Source of the DNA: Curvularia sp. ZM96
Taxonomy: Eukaryota; Ascomycota; Dothideomycetes; Pleosporales; Pleosporaceae
Assembly: GCA_022457065.1 (NCBI GenBank)
Contig: JAJGBQ010000010.1
Location: 43,570 to 107,569, forward strand
DNA length: 64,000 bases
Direction of reading: 5' to 3'
This document shows positions 42,194-53,016 of the stretch, in pieces (positions within the stretch are counted from its first letter, which is position 1; each line of letters opens with the position of its first letter). The translations under genes and the position numbers were made by a program. The notes beneath the pieces were generated by a model that worked only from the letters and a program-made list of their open reading frames with translations, had not been told where the DNA came from and searched no databases.

Positions 42194-44619
42194 TGTATCT
42201 AGCTATAATAATTTTACCACTATTAGGATCAATAGCTTCTGGTTTTTTTGGTAGAAAAATCGGAGTATCAGGAGCACAAATAATTACATGTACAGCTGTT
42301 GTTACTACAACAACATTGGCTGTTTTAGCTTTCTTTGAGGTTGGGTTAAATAATATACCTGTATCCATAGAGGTATTCAGATGAATTGATTCTGAATCAT
42401 TAAATGTATCATGAGGATTTCATTTTGATTCACTAACAGTTTCTATGCTTATACCTGTTTTAATAGTTTCTTCTTTAGTGCATATCTATTCTATAGGTTA
42501 TATGAGTGAGGATCCTCACATTCAAAGATTCTTTAGCTATTTAAGCTTGTTCACATTTATGATGGTTATATTAGTTACAGCTAATAATTTCTTATCAATG
42601 TTTGTTGGTTGAGAGGGTGTTGGGGTTTGTTCATATCTTTTAGTATGTTTCTGATTTACTAGAATAGCAGCAAACCAAAGTTCTCTTTCAGCATTTTTAA
42701 CTAACAGAGTAGGTGATTGTTTTTTAACTATAGGTATGTTTGCGATTTTATTAGCGTTTGGTAATTTAGATTACGCAACTGTGTTCTCATTAGCTCCATT
42801 CATGAATGAAAATGTTGTTACTATTGTAGGTGTATGTTTATTAATTGGAGCTATGGCTAAAAGTTCTCAAATAGGACTTCACGTATGACTACCTATGGCG
42901 ATGGAGGGTCCTACACCCGTTTCTGCATTAATACACGCTGCCACTATGGTTACGGCTGGTGTTTACCTATTAATGCGTTCATCTCCTTGTATTGAATACA
43001 GTTCAACAGTTTTAATGTTATGTCTATGATTAGGTGCTATTACAACAGTATTTAGTTCTCTAATTGGTTTATTCCAACAAGATATTAAAAAAGTTATTGC
43101 TTATTCTACAATGAGCCAGCTTGGAATGATGGTTATAGCTGTAGGTTTATCTTCTTATAACGTGGCATTATTCCATTTAGTTAATCATGCATTCTATAAA
43201 GCATTATTATTCTTAGGTGCTGGAGCAGTAATTCATGCTGTAGCAGATAATCAAGACTTTAGAAGATATGGTGGATTAAGACCATTTTTACCACTTACTT
43301 ATTCAGTTATGCTTATAGCTTCTTTAAGTTTAGTAGCTTTCCCATTTATGACAGGGTTCTATTCAAAAGATTTTATTCTTGAGTCCGCTTACGGTCAGTA
43401 TTATTTCTCTGGTACTGTTGTATATATAATAGCTACTATAGGAGCAATGTTTACTACATTATATTCTGTAAAAGTGTTGTATTTAACATTCTTAACTAAT
43501 CCTAATGGACCTTTAATCAATTATGAAAAAGCACATGAAGGTGATATCTTTATGAGCCTACCTTTAATGATTTTAGCAGTATTCTCTATATTCTTTGGGT
43601 ATATTACAAAGGATATGTTTATAGGACTGGGTTCAGGATTCTTTTCGGATAATGCTTTATTTATACATCCTTCTCATGAGATAATGTTAGATACTGAATT
43701 TGGAGTACCAACTCTATTTAAATTATTACCTTTAATATTCACTATTTCATTAAGTGTAATTGCTATAGTGTTATCTGAATTCTTACCTATTATATTAATT
43801 GGTTTTAAATTATCTAGAGTGGGTTACAACATATTTAGTTTCTTTAACCAACGTTTCTTAATAGAACTATTTTATAACAGATACATTACAGGTACCATAT
43901 TAAAACTTGGTGGACAAACTACTAAAGTAATAGATAAAGGATCTGTAGAGTATTTAGGACCTTACGGGCTAGAGAAAGGACTATTGAATATAAGTAATAA
44001 CATTGCTAGATTAAATACTGGTGTTATTACATCTTATGCATTATATATCTTAATAGGGTTAATCGGTTATCTTTTATGTAGTTCATATATTAATAGTTCT
44101 AATATTATATTAGTATTAGTTATCTCTTTATCCTTAGCATTGTTTCAAAGTAGAGAAAAATCTATTACCTTCCAAGGTGATATTTTACAAAGTTCTTCTG
44201 GTATAGGTGGTAATTCTAATGGAAATGGTACTTCTAATGGAAATGGTACTTCTAATGTAAATGAGACTCCGGAAAGTGGTCTAGATGAAGCATTAACAGA
44301 TCTGTCCAATTATTCTGGTAATTTACCTGGTATTAATGGTATTGCAGCTGAGGCACAGGTTAGTATTCGAGCAAACGCGCCACGTACAGGTGAAGAACTG
44401 TCCAAGATAGCTCAAGTGGTAGAAGAGAAAAGACAAACGGTTCAAAGCAAGTTGGATAAAGTATACGAGGCAGCAAACCAAGAGTTAGAAAAACCAGATG
44501 TTTCATTTGATGATTATGAAAATGTTACTACGGCTAAAGAGGATGCTCAAGCTATAGCAGCTCAAGCTTATGATATTCTTTCTAATACTTGGGATACTGC
44601 TATGTCTATATTTTCTTAA
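42193..44619 (+). CDS. nad5: NADH dehydrogenase subunit 5 with long C-terminal extension
   Basis: A proton-pumping antiporter-like subunit of complex I, intronless, 808 residues. Conserved blocks: [15 protein letters not shown] (TGA as Trp), [19 protein letters not shown] with its catalytic lysines nearby, and [16 protein letters not shown]. Fungal NAD5 usually has about 640-670 residues. Here, after the last membrane helix near residue 650, a ~155-residue hydrophilic tail follows. It has GNGTSN repeats (from about residue 675) and an acidic, Glu/Gln/Ala-rich, helix-forming region. The tail is in frame with no stop, so it is probably translated unless processed. Confidence 0.93.
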
Positions 44620-44646
44620 CGATTATGCACAGAATAGTATAATAAC

Positions 44647-44797
44647 GGTTAAATGACCATAAACTTGTTATAAGACTGTTTTAGCTAATCTCATAACAAA
44701 TCCCAGTCAATCTATCTTTAGAGCTAGCTGGAAAATTGCAGTTACCTATTGTAAACGGCAATTAGGGGGGAAGATAAACAGATGTTTAATAAAGCCC
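44647..44797 (+). ncRNA. Repeated structured 3' element, copy C (after nad5)
   Basis: Starts 27 bases after the nad5 stop. Hairpin GGTTAAATGACC; TTGTTAT/ATAACAA; CCAGT/AGCTGG; ATTGC/GCAAT; GGGGGG-AAGATAAACAGATG-GCCC. The loops differ from copies A and B while stems are kept. Followed by a CCCCC-GAATT-GGGGG hairpin and a tRNA-like fold. Part of the 510-bp inverted repeat shared with 60404-60912. Confidence 0.62.
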
Positions 44798-45177
44798 TTT
44801 ATCTTCCCCCGAATTGGGGGAGGAAAAATAAAAAGAGAATGAAAGGGATTCACTCCATTAGAATAGCATTCGGGTTTTCTTTTTAGTTTATAAAAAGAAC
44901 AAGGTTAAGTGTTCAAATCACTTATTTCTCTTAACTTATTATATAACTATATACTTACTTTAATAAAGAGGGTAAGTTTAATGCAAATGGATATTAAAAT
45001 AGGTTAACAAGCATGGAACATTATAGTAATGTATCGAGCATATATATGGTTATACATTATAAAAAACACGTTTACCCTTTATTATAAAATATATAATCTA
45101 TGCATAGTAAATAGATAATTAACATGATTCATTAAAATATACTTTTAACTATATGTAATTTTAAGATCATTTTTTTT
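44667..45177 (+). repeat. Large inverted repeat, copy 1
   Basis: Nearly identical to the reverse complement of 60404-60912 over about 510 bp. Covers most of structured element C, the tRNA-like fold and the whole spacer up to the nad1 leader. Recombination between the two would invert the ~15.3 kb carrying nad1, rps3 and cox3. Confidence 0.88.
44834..44932 (+). ncRNA. tRNA-like fold derived from trnV
   Basis: Acceptor AGAGAAT/TTTCTCT and T arm AAGTG-TTCAAAT-CACTT resemble trnV. The anticodon arm is replaced by a long TTCTTTTT/AAAAAGAA hairpin with no anticodon. Three near-identical copies (also 52708-52805 and 60639-60737) argue for recent spread or a processing role rather than decoding. Confidence 0.5.
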
Positions 45178-45185
45178 TATTTAAA

Positions 45186-48100
45186 ATGTTATATTTTCCA
45201 ACGATAATTTCTGTTCTTGAAGTATTGGCTGTTACTGTACCTGTTTTACTAACAGTAGCTTTTGTAACTATAGCTGAGAGAAAAACAATGGCTAGTATGC
45301 AAAGAAGATTGGGACCTAATGCAGTGGGTTGATATGGTCTACTTCAAGCATTTGCTGATGCTCTTAAACTTTTATTAAAAGAGTATGTTTCTCCTACACA
45401 AGCCAATATAGTATTATTTTTCCTTGGTCCGGTTATAACTTTAATCTTCTCATTATTAGGATATGCAGTAATACCTTAGGACTATAGGGTAGTATAGACA
45501 AATTCCGGGAAACCCCTAAAGCTTCTGGTACCAAACTTCAAACGAAAGTTTGAAAGTGGCTGAAGTAATTACTCAGGTAAGGTAATAAGCCAGATGATTC
45601 TATTTACTTTTTAGGTTTCATAGGCTACGTAGGCTATATAGAATAGCCTACATATGTTTACTCCGTATGCTTAATTCTGCAAAACTTAGTAGCATAAATA
45701 AGTGAACTAGAGACTAGTAATAGGAATGGGCTATCGCGGATCTAAATCAGTTGTAAGATATTATTCTGCAGTTGTAAAAGAGCAACGAGTAAACGTCTAT
45801 AGATATTTACAATATCCACAGCTAGGAGAATCCACCCCTCCGGGGTGGATGTTTGTAATATATTTAAGATGTATTCTAATGAGCTTAGTAATAAGCTATT
45901 ATTTTGTGTAGAAAAATTTTCTACGATTCACCATTAATTGGTTTTAATTCTTTAAACGTTAATACTCGTCGTTATTATGCTACATTAAGTAATAATAAAC
46001 ATAAAATTAACGATCTACAAATCGATCCTTGATTTATTACAGGGTTTACCGACGGTGAAGGTTGTTTTTCTTGCAGTGTCTTAAAAGTTCCTTATAAATT
46101 TGGTTGAGAAGTTCAACCAATTTTTCAAATTAAACTACATGTTAGAGATTATCCGCTTTTATTAAGAATCCAACATAGTTTAGGTGGAATTGGTACTGTA
46201 AGTAGTAACCAGTCTTCTTGTGCCTTTAGAGTCAAAAAATTAAGTGAGCTAATAGAATTAATTATATTTTTTGATAAATATCCTTTAATATCTCGAAAAA
46301 GAGGAGATGATTTATTATTTAAACAAATTCTATCTATTATTCAATTGAAAGAACATTTGACTTTACAAGGTTTACAAAAGATTATTAATATAAAAGCAAC
46401 CTTAAACTTTGGTTTATCAAAAGAATTACAATGAATGTTCCCCGAAACTGTTCCAGTTCCCCGTCCTTTAAGAGAAACCTGTGTAATACCACATTCACAG
46501 TGAATAGCTGGTTCTAGGAATTGTTTAAGGGAAAGTCGTAGTTTCTCCTTTACAAAAGGAAACTTGCCCATCCCTCTGTTTGGTACACCTAGTCACCCAT
46601 TTAGAATGAATGCGTATGCTTTATTAAAGAAAACCTACATTAAACAATTTAGCTCTAAAATTACTAATAATTATTTAAGTTTACCTACTAATGAAATAAA
46701 GCAGGTTACTTCCTTGGTAGTTTGAGGAACTAATTTAACATCTACAGTAGGTATGGGTAGATTTACAAAGCAAGTACGTGATATGATTCAATTACCTAAC
46801 TTTCAAAAAAGCGTTATTATTGGATTAATTCTATCTGATGGTTGACTAAGATTCGCCTCTAAAACCAGTAAGAGTACCCTTGTAGGTTTAAAACAGTCTT
46901 TAGCCCATTCTGATTATGTTTGATTTGTATTTTCTTATTTATCTCATTATTGTAATAATACACCTATATTAAAGAAAGGTATAAGAGCAGATAAACCGTT
47001 TTATGGTTTAGAATTTGTAACCCGTTCATTGCCTTGTTTTACTGAGTTATATGATATTTTTTATGTCAATGGAGTTAAAGTAATTCCAAAGAATATTTAT
47101 GAATTGTTAACGCCTGTAGCTTTTGCCCACCTTATTCTAGGGGATGGAGGATTTAAAAGTAAGGGAATTTATCTTTGTACCGACTCATATACTATTCAGG
47201 ATGTAGTAAGGTTAATGAATGTGTTAATTATACGTTATGAATTAAAATGTACTCTTCATAAAGCAAGTAATGGTAAAGGCTACAGAATATATATTTCTAG
47301 ACATTCGGTTGATAAAGTAATAGAAATAGTTTTACCGTATCTTACTCCTAGTATGTATTATAAAGTAGGTATAGTTAACAATGGTATAAAAAAGGTGTAA
47401 AAGTTTTAGAAGGTAATTTTTCTGTTTCTTTAGACAAAGGTATCTTTAAATCTCTATTATTTAAAATAACTCAGCATGAAAAAGATGAGGTATTATTAAC
47501 TGCAATTAAAGAATATCTTAATTGTGGATATTGTTATTTAAGAAAAAAAGAAAATACAATAGATTTTAAAGTTACAAAATTTTCTGTCGTTAATGAAATA
47601 ATTATACCTTTCTTTATTAAAAATCCGATTCTAGGTGTTAAATCCCTAGATTTCAATGATTGATGCTTAGTTTCGGACATAGTAAATAAAAAAGAACATA
47701 AATTAGAAAAAGGTGCCTTAAAAATCATTGAAATTAAAGGGGGAATGAACAGGGGAGAAGTAAGTAATTTTTTTACTAAAAACTATTTTTTGTATGGTCC
47801 TGGTTTAGTGTTACTAGACTATAATCTGGGTATATTATATATGTTGGCTGTGTCTTCATTAGCTACATATGGTATATTATTAGCAGGATGATCAGCTAAT
47901 TCTAAATATGCATTCTTAGGATCATTAAGAAGTACAGCTCAGTTAATTAGTTATGAATTAATTTTAAGTTCTGCTATACTTTTAGTAGTATTATTAGCAG
48001 GTAGTTTAGACATAACTGTTATTATAGAGGCTCAAAGAGCTATTTGATATGCAGTACCTTTATTTCCTATATTCATTGTATTTTTCATAGGATCTATAGC

Positions 48101-49756
48101 AGAAACAAATAGAGCACCTTTCGACTTGGCAGAGGCTACTGATTTGGTCTCTTTAAAGATCACCATATGCTGAAAACCCCCTTTTTCGACCTTTTCTATT
48201 AATTAATAAAAAGGGACAATCAGCAGGAAATTTAACGTATAGTATGTTATAATCCTCAGAGACTACACGTGGTCATTTAATGTAAGTATTTATGTTAAAT
48301 AAGATATAGTCCAATTTTGTATGAAAATACAAAATAAATAAAAATTGATATTAAATTCAAACATTCATCCTACTGTGCTTACCTTAGAGGCAAGTAACAT
48401 AACACATGTAGCTTATATTATCAAACCTAAGCAAAAAGTTTGAACGGTAGCTAGCCGTAGACATTATTCTACTTCAAATTCAAATCCTCCATCATTTGAT
48501 CTATATCCTGTTCCTATTTTAATTCTTGATGATTTAGATAATAAAGATTGCATTACATCTTATAGAGAATTATTAAAAGGCAAAGCAGGTATTTATTCTT
48601 TTATTAACACTGAAAATGGTAATCAATACATCGGAAGTGCCAAAGACTTTTATTTAAGGCTTAATGAACATCTGAACAATAAAAAGTCTAACGTTGCTTT
48701 ACAAAAATCATTTGTTAAGTATGGCTTAGATAAATTTCATTTTTATATATATGAATATTTTACATATGAAAGTAAAATTATAAGTTCTAAAGCTTTAACT
48801 GATTTGGAAACCAGTTATATAAAAAAATTTCATTTTGATACTCTTTATAATTTTAAGGCTAATGCTACAAGCTCATTAGGTTATAAACATACTGAAGAAG
48901 CTAGACTAAAGATGACAGAGTATTATAAAAATAAGACAAATCATCCTATGTTTGGTAAAACTCATACTAAAAAAGCGCTTGCTTTAATCAGTAAACCTGG
49001 TGAGTTAAATCCAATGTTTGGAAGAAAACACAGTGAAGTAACTAGATTTATAATAAGTGAAAGAAAGAGTAAATACCCTTTAGGTGTAGGTTTATATGAT
49101 CTAGATGGCAATTTAATTTCAAAGTTTAAAAATAATGTAGAGTTAGCTAAACACTTAAATATTTCTAAGGTTACAGTGGGTAAATATTTAAACTTGGGTC
49201 TTGTGTATAATAACACATATCGGTTTAAACCTATAGAAGATTAATGTGTATTTAATCTCTTTTTTTTTTTTAATTGGAATCAGAACTAGTTAGTGGGTTT
49301 ATGACAGAGCATTCCGCTGTTATTTTTGTATTTTTCTTTTTAGCTGAATATGCTAGTATAATTCTTATTTGTATTTTAAATAGTATTTTATTTTTAGGTG
49401 GTTATCTGTTTGACTTTAACTATTATCTATATCCTTACTTTTATTTACTGCAATTTATTGCAGGAGATAGTTATATGTATTTAACAGAAAATGAAACTAA
49501 TTTTAATGTAATTGACTTTGATAATTACAATTCAGTAATAGGAACAACTATAAGTGGTGTGGTAATAGGTCTTAAAACTTGTATAATGGTATTTATCTTT
49601 ATCTGAGCGAGAGCCTCATTCCCACGTATACGTTACGACCAACTTATGTCCTACTGTTGAACTGTTCTGTTACCAATAGTAATTGCATTTATTATACTAG
49701 TCCCATGTATATTATACAGCTTTGAAATAATGCCTGTTAATATACCTTTACTTTAA
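45186..49756 (+). CDS. nad1: NADH dehydrogenase subunit 1
   Basis: A complex I membrane-arm subunit at the quinone site, 371 residues. Exons 45186-45476, 47793-48137 and 49277-49756 (1116 nt in frame). Conserved blocks: [37 protein letters not shown] (the second joint spans intron 2) and [17 protein letters not shown] with TGA as Trp. Start ATG lies eight bases after the inverted repeat ends. Stop TAA at 49754-49756, directly followed by a decayed HEG. Confidence 0.95.
45913..46511 (+). pseudogene. LAGLIDADG HEG, N-terminal half, split by second HEG
   Basis: First motif [17 protein letters not shown], followed by a full first repeat. It stops at QWIAG, the very start of the second LAGLIDADG helix. 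The matching second half resumes at 47403 in another frame. No own stop: the frame runs on into the inserted ORF. Confidence 0.8.
46512..47400 (+). CDS. Inserted LAGLIDADG (type 2) HEG inside nad1 intron HEG
   Basis: A distinct endonuclease of the LAGLIDADG_2 type: first helix [16 protein letters not shown], second [13 protein letters not shown], with a typical [13 protein letters not shown] block between. It continues the frame of the host HEG N-terminal half and ends with TAA at 47398-47400, three bases before the host HEG resumes. The first ~55 residues look like linker. Appears intact. Confidence 0.82.
47403..47777 (+). pseudogene. LAGLIDADG HEG, C-terminal half (host of the insertion)
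   Basis: Starts within the second motif ([10 protein letters not shown]) and carries a complete second repeat ([45 protein letters not shown]). It has no start codon and is in frame with nad1 exon 2. Confidence 0.8.
48138..49276 (+). mobile_element. nad1 intron 2 (group I, GIY-YIG)
   Basis: Core near the 5' end: CATATGCTGAAAACCCC, AATCAGCAGGAAAT, CCTCAGAGACTACACG, AGATATAGTCC at 48164-48315; HEG follows. Splits EAE-like joint EA-ESELVSG. Confidence 0.88.
48345..49244 (+). CDS. GIY-YIG homing endonuclease in nad1 intron 2
   Basis: Catalytic block [24 protein letters not shown]3 repeats ([39 protein letters not shown]) and a NUMOD1 C-terminus ([13 protein letters not shown]). Exon-derived reading is closed by a TAA after the core, so it uses its own start; a TTG at 48345 or ATA at 48348 are possible. 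The downstream frame is intact. Confidence 0.85.
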
Positions 49757-50345
49757 TGTATTTTTATCTAGGTATAGCTACTTTTACAACAAAAAGTGCA
49801 CCACCTACTGAGGAGGAAAATGGATATCCAACTCCTTTGAGAAATTATACAAATCTTCACGAAGAATCTACAGTGGAACTATTAAAGAAGGATTTAAACT
49901 CTTTAAGTGGTATATACGCATTTAAGTATAATGATACTAGCAAAATATATGTAGATAGTTCTATTAACTTATCTATAAGAACGGTAGAACATCTGGAAAA
50001 AAAATCGAAACTCTAATATCTATTTGCAAAATGCTTTAAAAAAACATGGCTTAAAAAATTTTACTTTATTTTAGAGATATTATCTGTAAATATTTAAGAG
50101 CTAGCTGATAGCTCACAAGCTGAACATTATGCAAATTGAATTGAATTAGAACAAAAGTATTTAGATCTTTACATAAATAAGTATAATATAGATCTAATTA
50201 CTGGTAAACCTAGAGCAGGCTCTAAACATACGGAAGCAACTAAAGAGTTAATGAGTAAAATAACGGAAAATCCTTATTTCTTAAATAAAACACACAGTCC
50301 TGAATTAATTGAAAAAATTCGAATACGTATGGGGACAGTGTAATA
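49757..50345 (+). pseudogene. Degraded GIY-YIG HEG downstream of nad1
   Basis: Begins at the nad1 stop. LSGIYAFKYNDTSKIYVDS is a recognisable GIY-YIG motif with Gly replaced by Asp, then a frameshift and stops. A NUMOD3-like tail (GSKHTEATKELMSKI, PYFLNKTHSPELIEKI) survives to about 50340. Not in an intron now, so either a lost intron or a free-standing insertion. Confidence 0.75.
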
Positions 50346-51077
50346 GTGTAAGGTGTACTCCAATAGCCCCAACAAAGGGATATGAAATAAATCGAAAGAG
50401 GGCGTTATTTAATCAGCTAAATCCTGAGATGAATTAATATTAACAAAGAGTGATAATGCCTTTAATATACCTTTTTTGTAAATTAAACAAATATATGTTA
50501 ATAAATAGATATATTTTTATAAGTTTAAATGTGTAATATTTTAAATATAATACTACAACAAGAATTTTTTCGATGTGTATAATTTATTATAGTATAGCTT
50601 TTTTATATTTTTTAAGTAACTTTTCTAATATTTTTTCTATATATTGTAAGTATAACATTAACATAGATCCTATAATAGAAAAGAGAGTAAACATATGTTT
50701 ATAAAAGATTATATAATGGAAATAAATTATATGTTTATAAAAGAATATATAATGGAAATAAATTATATGCCTTCCAATAGATAATGGATATCTGTTGCGG
50801 TCTATCCTTTTTTCAGCATAGAAGTAGTAATTTTATACTTTTATATTTTATAATTACTACTAGTCCTCTTATCTTTTTTTTTTGGTAAATTCGAAGACTC
50901 GAAATTACGTCGAAAAAAAAAATAAAAGCAGGGTTGAAAAAAAAAGAACATGTTCTTTTTTCTACCCATAAGGGACTAGATAAAAATACAACTAATATAG
51001 CTGTAGGTATTAAAGATATACACAATATTAAGTAAATATATTGTTCTATAAAATGTGAAAAATCTAGCTAGCATTAA
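50346..51077. repeat. Spacer with tandem repeat and palindromic element
   Basis: 50690-50780 has two copies of a ~36-base unit (ATATGTTTATAAAAGA/ATATAATGGAAATAAATT). 50868-50975 is a shortened family 1 element with GAAATTACGTCGAAAAAAAA and an AGAACATGTTCTTTTT hairpin also seen at 20445. No gene recognised. Confidence 0.7.
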
Positions 51078-52547
51078 TTAATGACTGCTAACTCAACCCT
51101 TTAACCCAAAAGTACCATTTCTTGTCTTAGAATTAATAAGGGTATACTGTACATTAGATTTAGCGTAACCTCTTAACATAGTAGATGATTTATTATTAAA
51201 TGAGGAACGTATGTTTTTTAAGCTACCTGCATATCTATACTTAAATACTGCTCTCATAGCTGTTAAACGTCTTGTTAATCTACCTGACGCTTCAAATCTT
51301 ACACCACTTACTACTTGTTGTTTTATAGTATTTATAATATTGTTTTTATTCATTGCTTCAATATTATCATCGAATGTTATAAGTGTATGTAAATCAGGTA
51401 TTCTTACCATTTGTAATATAGCTTTTCTTAAAACTCTAACTGCTTTATTTTTCCTATCTCTTAATTTTAGAGCTACTGCGGATGAAAAAACGTCACTGTT
51501 TAAATGTATAGATCTTAATTCAACTAAGTTAATTTCTACCTTTTTGTTATACAATTTTTCAATTAAACTAATTAAACCAAAATTTCTTAAGTTTAGATTT
51601 AAGCTATTAAATTTAGATTTATTAAAATTAAGCAATTTTAATGAATTAAATAATATTTTTTGTAATCTAACTAATTTTTTTAAAAGTCTAATGTTATAAG
51701 TAGGTATATTACTTAATTTAAGGTATTTTCTTCTTAAATTTACTAGGAAGTATCTTATTAAGTTGTTATTTGTTTTAAAGAAAGCCATGTTTCATTTTCT
51801 AAATATGAAAAAGTTATTCTTTAATAAGGAAGGTATTCTGTTTTTATGGTTTGGTACAAATCCTCTTTTTATTTTATTTTTATAAAAATTAACTCATCTA
51901 ATAGTTTTTAATCTTGTAGGTGTAAAATATTTTTCTGAACGATCCTCTAAAAGATTTTTTCCACCAACCATTAGATTTTCAGCTAAAAATAATCTAAAAT
52001 CTTCTAATCTTGTAGGTGTAAGATATTCCGAAAATATTTTAGATCCGTTGGCTATTAGACCTCCATCCAAAAATATTTTATCTCCATCAACTATTAATTT
52101 TCTATATTTTACAAGTACAAGAATTTTTAATATATATCACTCAATAGATGATTTTTGTTTATTGTATAAATACAACGTAATAAAAAGTTTAGTGTTAGTA
52201 TGTTTTAGCTCAGCTCTACTTGCATAGATTTTATTTGCTGAATAACGAATCTTGTTATCACGTCTACGTTTAAAGAGAATTTTTATTTTATCTTGTAACA
52301 TATTACAATAACTTCTAAGTAATGTATTTAATACTGCATCTTTACTTATTAAAGATTTTAAGTAGGATTTATTGTAAGAGTATACACTACTTAATCATTC
52401 TTTACTAGAAGAATGGTGAAATATAATATTATTATATTCATCTCTTTCAGAATTACTTTGTATTTTATTACTTTTTTCTATAATATAGTTAGTATTTAAT
52501 GATTTATCATTAAAATTATTTTGTTTATTTTTGAATATGTTTAACAT
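51078..52547 (-). CDS. rps3: Ribosomal protein S3, free-standing
   Basis: A mitochondrial small-subunit ribosomal protein of 489 residues, very basic, AT-rich and Asn/Lys-rich as is typical. The conserved C-terminal S3 domain is visible near residues 415-480 (GVRFEASGRLTRRLTAMRA, RGYAKSNVQYTLINSKTRN-GTFGLKGW). Residues about 145-205 contain two related blocks around TPTRL, suggesting internal duplication. TGA codons are Trp, including two in the last domain. Start is the ATG at 52547-52545. In many Pezizomycotina this gene lives inside an rnl intron; here it stands alone between nad1 and cox3 on the opposite strand to nad1. Confidence 0.92.
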
Positions 52548-52707
52548 AGAATGTTATTATGAATTATTGGTATAAATTAGGGCAAAGCAATTAAAATTAT
52601 AAGTTTAATTAAAAACATTGTACATTCTTAATAGATTGCTATTATTTTGTAATAGTAAATAGCATATAAAGTATATTTTAGAATGATTACCTATACTTAA
52701 AGAATAA

Positions 52708-52805
52708 TGAGAAATAAGTGATTTGAACACTTAACCTTGTTCTTTTTATAAACTAAAAAGAAAACCCGAATGCTATTCTAATGGAGTGAATCCCTTTCAT
52801 TCTCT
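52708..52805 (-). ncRNA. tRNA-like fold derived from trnV, copy 2
   Basis: Almost identical to 44834-44932 in reverse. In sense orientation with cox3 and following structured element E. It lies about 160 bases upstream of rps3. Confidence 0.5.
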
Positions 52806-52844
52806 TTTTATTTTTCCTCCCCCAATACGGGGGAAGATATAAGT

Positions 52845-52945
52845 CTTTACCAGACCTAAGTTCATCTTCTGCCCGATTGCTATAAATATAAATCTATCTT
52901 GCAATCTTCCAGCAAAAAATATTTATCTATTGGAATTTGTTATAG
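52845..52945 (-). ncRNA. Repeated structured 3' element, copy E (after cox3, partial)
   Basis: Starts about 70 bases after the cox3 stop. Keeps ATAACAAATTCCAA, a GCTGGAAGATTGCA stem with GCAAT, and an AGAAGATGAAC block. The 5' hairpin and part of the first stem are missing or changed. A GGGGG hairpin and tRNA-like fold follow, as in copies C and D. Confidence 0.5.
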
Positions 52946-53016
52946 TTTTGCCACATGTATTTTAAACATAAGCGAACAGTTTTCATTACATATTTATTGT
53001 AAAAACCTGTTAAACT

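Larger units (their letters stand above)
45477..47792 (+). mobile_element. nad1 intron 1 (group I with nested HEGs)
   Basis: Between AVIP and YGPG. The core at 45500-45800 (CCGGGAAACCCCTAAAGC, GGGCTATCGCGGATCTAAA, AAAGAGCAACGAGTA) is the same class as atp6 intron 2, cox3 intron 2 and nad3 intron 1. At 2.3 kb it is unusually long because one HEG is inserted in another. Confidence 0.88.

Noticed and set aside
51211..51699. Plus-strand ORF of 162 codons inside rps3
   Set aside because: Antisense shadow of rps3; composition reflects AT-rich complement and no domain is visible.
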